14,699 bases of DNA from Nitrospirota bacterium (GTDB lineage: Bacteria > Nitrospirota > Nitrospiria > Nitrospirales > NS-4), in the NCBI GenBank assembly GCA_005877565.1, contig VBOK01000141.1:1-14699 (forward strand). The letters are read 5' to 3'. Position 1 is the stretch's first letter; each line of letters starts with the position of its first letter. Shown one piece after another: positions 5,660 through 12,219 of the stretch. The position numbers were made by a program, and so were the translations under genes. The notes beneath the pieces are model-generated. The model saw nothing but the letters and a program-made list of their open reading frames with translations. It was not told the DNA's origin and did no database searches.

Positions 5660-8496
5660 GGCGCCCAGTCGGCGAGAAAGATGTTGAATTCCCCCTTTTC
5701 CTTCGCCCCGCGGTCGGAGACCCACACGAGCTTCGAGCCATCCGGCGAGAACATGGGGAAGCTGTTGAAGCCGCCCTCAGCGGTGACCTGCTCGAGGCCC
5801 TGTCCGTCGTCGCCGATGAGGAACAGGTGGAACGTGCGCCGCTGGGGATCGTGGACGTTGGACGAAAAGATGATGCGCCGGCCGTCCGGGTGGAAGAACG
5901 GAGCGAAGTTCGCCGCGCCGTTTCCGGTCACCTGCCGCTGGTTCCCGCCGTCGGCATCCATCACGAAGATCTCCAGCTTGCTCGGCTCGACGAGGTTCCG
6001 AGCCAGCAACTCCCGGTAGCGCGCCAGCTCGGCCGGATCGGTCGGATGGTGGGCCCGGTACACGATCCGCTGGCTGTCCGGCGAGAAGACCGGCCCGCCG
6101 TCGTAGCCCGCCACCGACGTAAGGCGCTTCACGTCCGTGCCGTCCAGCCGCATGGAATAGATATCCAAGTCATCGTCGCGGATCGAGGTGAAGACGATGC
6201 GGGAGCCGTCCGGCGCGATCGTCGCTTCGGCGTCGTAGCCGGGCGTCGTCGTCAGCGGCACAAGGTCCTCGCCTCCAAGGGTCGCCGTGTAGATGTCGTA
6301 ATCGTCAAGGGACCAGAGGTACCGGCCTTGCGCCGACGGCTTGGGCGGGCACGCCGGACTCTTGGCGTGCGTGGACGAGAAGAGCACCCGCCGGTCCCCG
6401 GGCAGGAAATAGCCACAGGTGGTGGTGCCTCGACCCGTGCTGACCATCCGCACATCGCTCCCGTCCAACCCCATCACGTACTGCTGGTAGCAGCCGCGCC
6501 CATCCCGCGTGGATTGAAAAATCAGGGATCGCCCGTCGAAAGAGAAATAGGCCTCGGCGTTCTGTCGGCCGTGCGTGAGCTGGCGGACATTGCGCAGATG
6601 CCGTTCGGCCCCGGCCGGCACGCCCTCCGCGGGGCGAGGCGGTTCATCGCCGCGTGCGATCACCGCGCCGTTCTCGAAGACCAGGTAGCTGTTCCATCCA
6701 TAGAAGAACAGGAGGCGCGCAACCGGCTTCACCGCCTCCGACGAGAGACCGTAGAAGACGGAGACGACATGATCAGGATCGTCCGGGTTCCGGAAGGACA
6801 GCAGCAGCGCCATCCCGCTCCCCTGATAGTCCTTGCCTCCGACTCGAAACCCATCCGGCCGGAGCTGCACGCCGGGCGGCAGGCCGCGCGCCGCCCACGC
6901 AAAGGCCGGCCCCGCGTGCGGCCCTCCGAGCAACAAGACCGACGCATCGCGAAGCGCCTTCCCGGCCGCGCCGACCTCGCCTGCCGACCGCAGCACCACG
7001 CCCTCCTGTTTGGGAATCCGACGGAACACGTGATAGTCCGGATCGGCCTCGGCCTTCACATCGGCGGCGCCGGCCTGCTCGATCCACCGAGCGAAGAACG
7101 GGCGTAGGTCGCGCGAGGATACCCGGCTGAAGAGCGCCTCCAGCTCCCGCCAGCCGATCCGCCGGCCCCCGTACTCGGCCACCAGCGTGCGGAGTGCCGC
7201 GAAGAACCGGTCGTCGCCGATCTCCCGGCGCAGCATGTGAAAGACCATGGCAGCCTTGTTGTAGCCGATCGCGTTGTCGCGTTGATCGGACTTCCGCTTG
7301 AACTGCACGACCGGATAGTCCTGATCGGGCGGGACGTACACGGCGTAGCTCAGTAGCATCATGCGCCGCTCCTCGCGGGCCTTCTGCAGATCGCCTGTCA
7401 GCTCGTACCAGTAGTAGTTCGCCAGGTACGTCGTCAGCCCTTCCGCCCAGTTTCCGCCATTGTCGTTGAAGACGTGATTGCCGATCCAGGAATGCACGAT
7501 TTCATGGCCCAGGGCGTAGGGCTGCGTGTAGTGGCGACGGATCGAGCCGGCCCCGAGGAGCGCGTAGGACGGCATGCCGAGCCCGCTGGCAAAGAAATTC
7601 TCCCCGATGGAGAAGCGCGGGAAGGGGTACGGGCCGAGCACTCGCGAGTACGCGTCCAGATAGGCCGCGGCGGCCGTCAGGTATTCGTCCGCCAACTCCC
7701 TGTCCTCGGGATAAAAGTAGGTCGCGACTTCCGTGTTGCCGCTCATCCGCATCACCGCGACGAACTTCCCGGCCGCCAACGTCAGGCCTTCAGCCGGACA
7801 ATCGAAACGCCCCGCAGCCGAGACTTCGGGGCTACGGAAGCCGCAGGCGCTTGCGTCCCATGTCGTGACCGTCGCATCGGCTCTGGCCTCGTGGGCGACC
7901 AGCCCGCCCTGCCCGATCACCTCCCAGCCGGGCGGCATCGTGGCCGTCACCCGATAGGAGGCCAGGGAATTCGGCACGTCGGGGTACCAGTAGGTCTCGG
8001 GGCCGATGTAGACGCCCTCAGGGCCGATGTGCCCGGACGTTTCGCTGGGCGTCACAAACCGGAGGTGCCGCGGCTCTTTGGGCGGGTCGTTGATCTCGCC
8101 GGCATAGTCGAAGTCCACGATCAAGGTCTCGCCGGCGCGGGCCGGGCGGTCCAGCCGGACCACGATCTGGTGCGCGTGCCTCGTATCCAGCTCGGTGGAC
8201 GGCGGCAGCGGGCGAGGGTAAAACGGCAAGAGCTTGCCTTCACTGGACACCCACGCGACCACAAGGGCCTTGTTGAGCGTGACGCTGAACTCACGGACCT
8301 CCCGGCGGCCGGCCTGGATCGTCACGCGATCCGTCCCCTTCATCCGATGGGACGCCGGATCAATCGCCAATTGGATCTCGTGCCGCAGCACGCTGATCGC
8401 GCCCAGATCGACGGACGGCGCGCCGGGGGAGGACAAGACGGAGCAGCCCGGTCCCTCAAGCAGGCCGACGAGGACCAGCGCCCAGACAAGTTTCAT
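5656..8496 (-). CDS. M1-family metallopeptidase fused to TolB/PD40-like beta-propeller, probable lipoprotein
   Basis: A 946-residue exported protein. The N-terminus has a hydrophobic signal ending in GPGC at Cys18, a weak lipobox. The M1 peptidase module covers about 30-480. The zinc motif HEIVH is at 331-335 with the third ligand Glu352 in NWAEGL, and FASGLGMPSY (302-311) takes the place of the usual exopeptidase loop. DNAIGYNKAAMVFHML (407-422) supplies the conserved Tyr. Sixteen residues separate HEIVH from the Glu, against 18 in classical M1 enzymes. Residues about 640-946 hold several PD40/TolB-like blades, such as FSPDSQRIVY and FSPDGSKLVWVSDRG. GGGAGA-like SD (8500-8505) lies just before the ATG, inside the end of ftsY, and the ATGA overlap indicates coupling. 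The substrate is unknown. Confidence 0.88.
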   Translation of the reverse strand: MKLVWALVLVGLLEGPGCSVLSSPGAPSVDLGAISVLRHEIQLAIDPASHRMKGTDRVTIQAGRREVREFSVTLNKALVVAWVSSEGKLLPFYPRPLPPSTELDTRHAHQIVVRLDRPARAGETLIVDFDYAGEINDPPKEPRHLRFVTPSETSGHIGPEGVYIGPETYWYPDVPNSLASYRVTATMPPGWEVIGQGGLVAHEARADATVTTWDASACGFRSPEVSAAGRFDCPAEGLTLAAGKFVAVMRMSGNTEVATYFYPEDRELADEYLTAAAAYLDAYSRVLGPYPFPRFSIGENFFASGLGMPSYALLGAGSIRRHYTQPYALGHEIVHSWIGNHVFNDNGGNWAEGLTTYLANYYWYELTGDLQKAREERRMMLLSYAVYVPPDQDYPVVQFKRKSDQRDNAIGYNKAAMVFHMLRREIGDDRFFAALRTLVAEYGGRRIGWRELEALFSRVSSRDLRPFFARWIEQAGAADVKAEADPDYHVFRRIPKQEGVVLRSAGEVGAAGKALRDASVLLLGGPHAGPAFAWAARGLPPGVQLRPDGFRVGGKDYQGSGMALLLSFRNPDDPDHVVSVFYGLSSEAVKPVARLLFFYGWNSYLVFENGAVIARGDEPPRPAEGVPAGAERHLRNVRQLTHGRQNAEAYFSFDGRSLIFQSTRDGRGCYQQYVMGLDGSDVRMVSTGRGTTTCGYFLPGDRRVLFSSTHAKSPACPPKPSAQGRYLWSLDDYDIYTATLGGEDLVPLTTTPGYDAEATIAPDGSRIVFTSIRDDDLDIYSMRLDGTDVKRLTSVAGYDGGPVFSPDSQRIVYRAHHPTDPAELARYRELLARNLVEPSKLEIFVMDADGGNQRQVTGNGAANFAPFFHPDGRRIIFSSNVHDPQRRTFHLFLIGDDGQGLEQVTAEGGFNSFPMFSPDGSKLVWVSDRGAKEKGEFNIFLADWAP

Positions 8497-9407
8497 GACT
8501 CTCCCAGCAGCGCGTCGACGAAGGCTTCGGGCTCGAAGGCCTGGAGATCCTCCACGCCCTCGCCGACCCCGATGTAGCGCACCGGAAGTCCGAGCTCACC
8601 GGCCACCGCCAGGACGATGCCGCCCTTGGCCGTCCCGTCCAGCTTGGTCAGGATCACGCCGGTCACGCCGAGCGCCGCGTGGAACTGCCGCGCCTGCGCC
8701 AACCCGTTCTGGCCGACCGTCGCGTCCAGGATCAGCCAGACGTCATGCGGTGCGCCCGGCAGCACCTTGCCCAGCGTGCGCTTGACCTTGCGCAGCTCGT
8801 CCATGAGATTGGACTTCGTGTGCAGGCGGCCGGCGGTGTCCACCAGCACCACATCGGCCTTGCGCGCCTGGGCCGCCGCGACGCCGTCGTAGGCGACGGC
8901 CGCGGGATCGCCGCCCCCCTGATGTCTGACGACCTCCGCGCCAACGCGCCGACCCCAGAGAGCCAGTTGCTCCCCGGCGGCCGCCCGGAAGGTATCGGCT
9001 GCCACCAGCACGACGCGCTTGCCCTGCCGGCCGTACAGGCCTGCCAGCTTGCCGGCCGTGGTGGTCTTGCCAACGCCGTTGACACCCGCCAGCAGGATCA
9101 CACGGGGCGCGTTCAGGACCGTTTCCGCCTTCCCGTCGGTCCGTAACCGTTCACTCATCACCTTCTTGAGGACCGCCCGGACAGAGTCGGCATCCGCTTC
9201 GCCCGATTGCCGCACCAAGTCCCGCACCGCGTCCATCAGGGCCGTCGCCGCCGCGACGCCCACGTCGGCGGCCAGCAACGCGCCTTCCAGGGTCTCGCAC
9301 AGCTCCGGCGTGAGCTTGCGGCTGCCAGGCAGAAGACGGTGTATGGTCCCGAGCAGACCGTCCCGAGTCTTTGCCAACCCAGCGCCTAGTTGCCCCAGCA
9401 TGCTCAT
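8493..9407 (-). CDS. ftsY: Signal recognition particle receptor FtsY
   Basis: A 304-residue SRP-type GTPase that receives the SRP-ribosome complex at the inner membrane. The N domain (about 1-90) is followed by the G domain: P-loop GVNGVGKTT (108-116), DTFRAAA (138-144), DTAGR (190-194), the TKLDG guanine motif (264-268) and GVGEGVEDLQAF (280-291), the family's C-terminal signature. The long acidic A domain of E. coli FtsY is absent; a short N-terminal stretch of about 20 residues could act as a membrane helix. The ATG at 9407 is chosen; GGAGG lies about 13 bases upstream, and a second Met follows at 9401. The stop overlaps the next gene by ATGA. Heptamer copy B separates it from ybeY. Confidence 0.97.
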   Translation of the reverse strand: MSMLGQLGAGLAKTRDGLLGTIHRLLPGSRKLTPELCETLEGALLAADVGVAAATALMDAVRDLVRQSGEADADSVRAVLKKVMSERLRTDGKAETVLNAPRVILLAGVNGVGKTTTAGKLAGLYGRQGKRVVLVAADTFRAAAGEQLALWGRRVGAEVVRHQGGGDPAAVAYDGVAAAQARKADVVLVDTAGRLHTKSNLMDELRKVKRTLGKVLPGAPHDVWLILDATVGQNGLAQARQFHAALGVTGVILTKLDGTAKGGIVLAVAGELGLPVRYIGVGEGVEDLQAFEPEAFVDALLGES

Positions 9408-9432
9408 GCGCTTCTTGGGCCCTCCTGCCTTT

Positions 9433-9513
9433 CGTTAAACGTTATACGTTAAACGGAAAACCTCAAAAAACATTCACGATAAACAATTCACGATTCACGT
9501 TTAACGGATAGCG
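9433..9513. repeat. Inverted heptamer array, copy B
   Basis: Four direct 7-bp units run at 9433-9460 (three CGTTANA, then CGGAAAA). An 11-bp spacer follows, then six units in reverse orientation at 9472-9513 (mostly ATTCACG, then TTTAACG). CGTTAAACG at 9433-9441 is the exact reverse complement of CGTTTAACG at 9498-9506. The array lies between ybeY and ftsY on the minus strand and supplies the TAA stop of ybeY (9501-9503). A T-run on the minus strand (about 9465-9470) is not preceded by a GC-rich stem, so I do not call a terminator. Confidence 0.83.
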
Positions 9514-10031
9514 GAAATCACCCTAATCGTCTCCAGGATCGCCTGCTCTTTGCACGCCATGAGGGCCGCGTCGCGAGGGCCCCGTTCATGATCGTAGCCC
9601 AGCAGGTGGAGAACTCCATGGACCAGGAGGCGTGCCACTTCATCACGCAGGCTGTGTCCGAATTCCGAAGTTTGTCGTTTCGCGGTTTCCATCGAAATCA
9701 CAACATCTCCAAGCAGCATGGGCGGACTGCTGTAGCGTGCGCCCCCACCCACACCCTTCCCATCACGGCCCATTGCAGTAGGAAGAGCAATGGGCGCCCC
9801 GGAGGGATGGGAAGGGGTGAGCGGAAAGGCTAGCACGTCGGTGGGTCGGTCTTTTTTCCGATACCGGCGATTGAGGGCGCGCATGCGCCGGTCGGAGACC
9901 AGCACCAGGCTGAGCTCCGCGCCGTCAGCGCGCGCAGCCGCCAGGACGGCCTCGGCCGTCCGGTGCAGCCACGCCCGATCGATCGCCACCACGCGTTGAC
10001 GATTCTGCAGGACGACGGGCACGGCGATCAA
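9501..10031 (-). CDS. ybeY: Endoribonuclease / rRNA maturation factor YbeY
   Basis: YbeY is a zinc-dependent endoribonuclease that acts in 16S rRNA 3'-end processing and ribosome quality control. The signature H138-GVLH142-LLGYD-H148 with three zinc ligands is intact, as are NRRYRKKDRPTDVLAFP (54-70) and LLGDVVIS (106-113). Residues 71-105 between these last two motifs number 35, against about 10 in E. coli, and most of the excess is encoded by the palindrome at 9752-9819. The frame is open far upstream into phoH, but the likely start is TTG at 10031, overlapping the phoH stop (TTGA), or GTG at 10022; no strong Shine-Dalgarno helps decide. Length is 176 residues from the TTG. The stop lies in heptamer copy B. 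Confidence 0.92.
   Translation of the reverse strand: MIAVPVVLQNRQRVVAIDRAWLHRTAEAVLAAARADGAELSLVLVSDRRMRALNRRYRKKDRPTDVLAFPLTPSHPSGAPIALPTAMGRDGKGVGGGARYSSPPMLLGDVVISMETAKRQTSEFGHSLRDEVARLLVHGVLHLLGYDHERGPRDAALMACKEQAILETIRVISAIR
9752..9819. repeat. Palindromic element inserted in frame in ybeY
   Basis: The inner stem is a perfect 9-bp pair, GCCCATTGC (9768-9776) with GCAATGGGC (9787-9795), around a 10-base loop. The outer stem pairs CACCCTTCCCATC (9752-9764) with GATGGGAAGGGGTG (9806-9819), with one bulged base. The whole encodes about residues 71-94 of YbeY, the segment lacking in E. coli YbeY. It is unlike the AT-rich heptamer arrays in sequence. Confidence 0.8.
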
Positions 10032-11026
10032 TGAGCGCGGGGGGATTTTTTCGGGCGGGGATTCTTCTCGGAATGGCGTTCGTAGGCCTTGATAATTTCC
10101 TGCACCAGCCGGTGTCGTACCACATCCTTCTCGGTGAAATAGACAAAGGTGATGCCGGGGATCTCCGCGAGGATGTCCCGCACTTCGATCAGGCCAGAGA
10201 CCCGGTCGCGCGGCAGGTCCACCTGCGTGATGTCGCCGGTTACCACGGCCTTCGAGTTGAACCCCAGCCGGGTGAGGAACATCTTCATCTGCTCCGAGGT
10301 GGCGTTCTGGGCTTCGTCCAGGATCACGAACGAATCGTTGAGCGTGCGTCCCCGCATGAACGCCAGCGGGGCGATCTCGATCTCGCCGCGCTCGATCAAG
10401 CGATTGGCCCGCTCCAGATCCATCATGTCGTAGAGCGCGTCGTAGAGAGGACGTAGGTATGGGTTGACCTTCGCGATCATGTCGCCGGGGAGGTAGCCGA
10501 GCTTCTCGCCCGCCTCCACGGCCGGCCGCGCCAGGATGATCCGGCTCACCTCGCGCCGGCACAGGCTGGCCACCGCCATCGCCATGGCCAGATACGTCTT
10601 GCCGGTCCCCGCAGGGCCGATGGCCAGGACCAGGTCGTGCGCGCGGATGGCCTCGACATAGCGCCTCTGCGTGGGCGACTTCGGAACGATGATCCGCTTG
10701 GACGTGTTGACCTCGAAGTTCCCGCGGACGCTGTCCTTCCAGGCCGAAGCGCCTTCCTCTCCCTTGAAGGTACGGATCGCAAACTCGACATCGTCGGGCC
10801 GCAGCACCATCCCTTCTTTCATCAGGGACGTCAGCCCACCGATGAGGCGCTCTCCCCCTCGCACGCCCTCCATCGGCCCTTCGAGCAGGACTTCCTCCCC
10901 ACGGGCCGACACCCGGATGCCAAAGGCATCCTCGATCATTTTCAGATGAACGTCCCGGCTGCCGAAAAGGTTGGAGGTGTCGATGCCTTCTTGGAGTTTG
11001 ACCTTGAGGAGAGCCACCTTGGACAA
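10028..11026 (-). CDS. phoH: PhoH-family ATPase (YbeZ-like)
   Basis: A 332-residue P-loop ATPase of the PhoH/YbeZ family, which partners YbeY in RNA metabolism; the next gene is indeed ybeY. An N-terminal KH-like region (about 15-75) precedes the ATPase core. Walker A GPAGTGKT is at 137-144, ARPAVEAGEKLGYLPGD at 166-182, Walker B FVILDEAQN at 233-241, and VVTGDITQVDLP at 261-272. The C-terminal tail is basic and proline-rich (KNPRPKKSPRAH). No ATG is available near the N-terminus. TTG at 11026 is used, with AAAGGAG (11040-11046) 13 bases upstream, longer than usual spacing; GTG at 11017 is an alternative. The stop overlaps the ybeY start. Confidence 0.95.
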   Translation of the reverse strand: MSKVALLKVKLQEGIDTSNLFGSRDVHLKMIEDAFGIRVSARGEEVLLEGPMEGVRGGERLIGGLTSLMKEGMVLRPDDVEFAIRTFKGEEGASAWKDSVRGNFEVNTSKRIIVPKSPTQRRYVEAIRAHDLVLAIGPAGTGKTYLAMAMAVASLCRREVSRIILARPAVEAGEKLGYLPGDMIAKVNPYLRPLYDALYDMMDLERANRLIERGEIEIAPLAFMRGRTLNDSFVILDEAQNATSEQMKMFLTRLGFNSKAVVTGDITQVDLPRDRVSGLIEVRDILAEIPGITFVYFTEKDVVRHRLVQEIIKAYERHSEKNPRPKKSPRAH

Positions 11027-11052
11027 GCGCGCCGCCTGACTCCTTTGCAGGA

Positions 11053-11133
11053 CGTGTAAACGTTAACCCGTCAGACGATTAAACGTTAATCGTTATACGT
11101 TAATCGTGAAATACCTGCGTTTAACGAATAACG
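11053..11133. repeat. Inverted heptamer array, copy C
   Basis: Direct units run from 11076 to 11111: an 8-bp first unit, then three CGTTANN units at 11084-11104 and CGTGAAA at 11105-11111. After an 8-bp spacer two reversed units follow (TTTAACG, AATAACG, 11120-11133). A degenerate part extends left to about 11053. The unit order matches copy A almost exactly. It lies between the phoH start and the promoter at 11140-11168, so it would be transcribed in the phoH leader. Confidence 0.83.
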
Positions 11134-11139
11134 CATGCC

Positions 11140-11168
11140 ATTGTAACAGGCGGGGAAGAAACAGACAA
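11140..11168 (-). promoter_or_regulatory. Putative sigma70-type promoter for the phoH-ybeY-ftsY block
   Basis: Reading the minus strand, TTGTCT (11163-11168; 4 of 6 match to TTGACA) is followed after exactly 17 bases by TACAAT (11140-11145; 5 of 6 match to TATAAT). It is in the short gap between the Ig-lipoprotein stop and phoH. Transcription would start near 11133 and give a leader of about 105 bases containing heptamer copy C. This is based on consensus matching alone. Confidence 0.45.
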
Positions 11169-11175
11169 GCGCGGG

Positions 11176-12168
11176 CTAGTGCTGAGCGACCGGGGCCGGG
11201 GGCTGCGCGTCAAGCTCGAACTCTAGCTGTGTGGCCCCGTTGTCATTATCCTTCGCAACAAGGACCACATGGTGTTTCCCCAGGTTCTCCGGGGCGAGCT
11301 TCCATGAAAGTTGCTTGGTGGCAGGATCGAGCGTCATGCCCGGGGGGCCCTGCTTGAGTTCGAGGGTGACGGGATCCTCATCGGGATCAGTCACGCCGAT
11401 TTGATAGAGGTACTGGCCGTCCTTGATCGCAGTCGGCGGCGTCGAGGTGAACCGGGGGGGCGAATTCTCGATCGTCACCGGCAGGCCTTGCCCCTCTCGC
11501 GTGGATTTTCCATCCGACGGACTCACCAGGACCTCCAAGACATCTTTCTTCTGAAAATCCTTGGTGTCCAGCGTGTCGCTCGTCGCGCCGGGGATCTCCC
11601 TGTTATTGCGAAACCACTTGTAAGTGAGGGTGACGGGATCGCCGTCAGGATCCTCCGCAACGACCTTGACCTTGAGCTGCTCGCCTCGGTGCAACGGCAC
11701 TGGCTCCAGATGAATTTCGACGATGTATGGAGCGAAATTGCCCATCGTGACGGGGTTAGTCCGGAAAACTGGGCCGTCCACCTTGCCGTCGTTCGGGATA
11801 AGCTCGGCCGTGATCCGGTCGCCTTTCTTCGACGACTCGGGCTTGAATGCCGGTCCAGTCGCAGCCGGGGTCCCGTTGACAAACCATTGGTACCGGTAGT
11901 TGACCCGGTCGCCGTCCATATCCTCAGCCTTGACTTCGATGCGGAGCTCCGTGTCGAGTCTCACGTCAACCGGGTAGATTTTGGCGGAGAGGATGGCGGG
12001 AGGATGGTTGCCTCCTGGGCCGACCATGGAACCCACAGAAGCAGCAACCCCTTTTGAAGCTGGCGCTTGAGTTGGAGGTTCAGCAGTGCAGCCCCAAAGA
12101 AACGAGAGGACAAGAAACAGAGCTGCGAAGGAGATGAACGAGCTTGGGTGGGGGTGAATCTCTGTCAT
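11176..12168 (-). CDS. Lipoprotein with Ig/cadherin-like repeats
   Basis: A 330-residue predicted lipoprotein. A hydrophobic signal (about 11-25) ends in FLWGC with Cys27, the expected lipid-anchored residue, followed by a Pro/Ala/Gly-rich linker. Three beta-sandwich-like repeats follow. The first two (about 55-143 and 144-235) share an AED-DGD-V-Y-W signature (AEDMDGDRVNYRYQWFVNG and AEDPDGDPVTLTYKWFRNN). The third (about 236-320) has TDPDEDPVT and PPGMTLDPATKQLSW and resembles the putative-Ig (He_PIG) family. The acidic DPDGDP turns suggest calcium binding. No catalytic residues are seen; a structural or adhesive surface role is likely. It starts 51 bases after the pilY1-like gene on the same strand. 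I see no good Shine-Dalgarno. Confidence 0.78.
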   Translation of the reverse strand: MTEIHPHPSSFISFAALFLVLSFLWGCTAEPPTQAPASKGVAASVGSMVGPGGNHPPAILSAKIYPVDVRLDTELRIEVKAEDMDGDRVNYRYQWFVNGTPAATGPAFKPESSKKGDRITAELIPNDGKVDGPVFRTNPVTMGNFAPYIVEIHLEPVPLHRGEQLKVKVVAEDPDGDPVTLTYKWFRNNREIPGATSDTLDTKDFQKKDVLEVLVSPSDGKSTREGQGLPVTIENSPPRFTSTPPTAIKDGQYLYQIGVTDPDEDPVTLELKQGPPGMTLDPATKQLSWKLAPENLGKHHVVLVAKDNDNGATQLEFELDAQPPAPVAQH

Positions 12169-12219
12169 CAGCCCAGTACTGTACCCCCACCCTGCCCTTT
12201 CCGCAAGGCTTAAATATCG

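Noticed and set aside
4910..6019. Open frame of 369 codons on the plus strand
   Set aside because: It lies opposite the PAP2 and peptidase genes, whose proteins carry clear family motifs; the plus-strand translation is Arg/His/Gln-rich with no recognisable domain, a usual GC-driven shadow.
5827..7107. Open frame of 426 codons on the plus strand
   Set aside because: It is antisense to the peptidase-propeller coding region and has the Arg/Val/His-rich composition of a shadow frame.
7474..8577. Open frame of 367 codons on the plus strand
   Set aside because: It is antisense to the signal peptide and M1 domain, and shows no domain or start signal.
10032..10562. Upstream extension of the ybeY frame to an ATG at 10562
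   Set aside because: The added part overlaps the conserved phoH ATPase core in another frame and has no YbeY-like sequence; the start was placed at the phoH stop.
12178..12206. Possible minus-strand promoter TTGCGG-17-TACAGT ahead of the Ig lipoprotein
   Set aside because: Both boxes are weak, and it would put the transcript start almost on the ATG; co-transcription with pilY1 is as likely.
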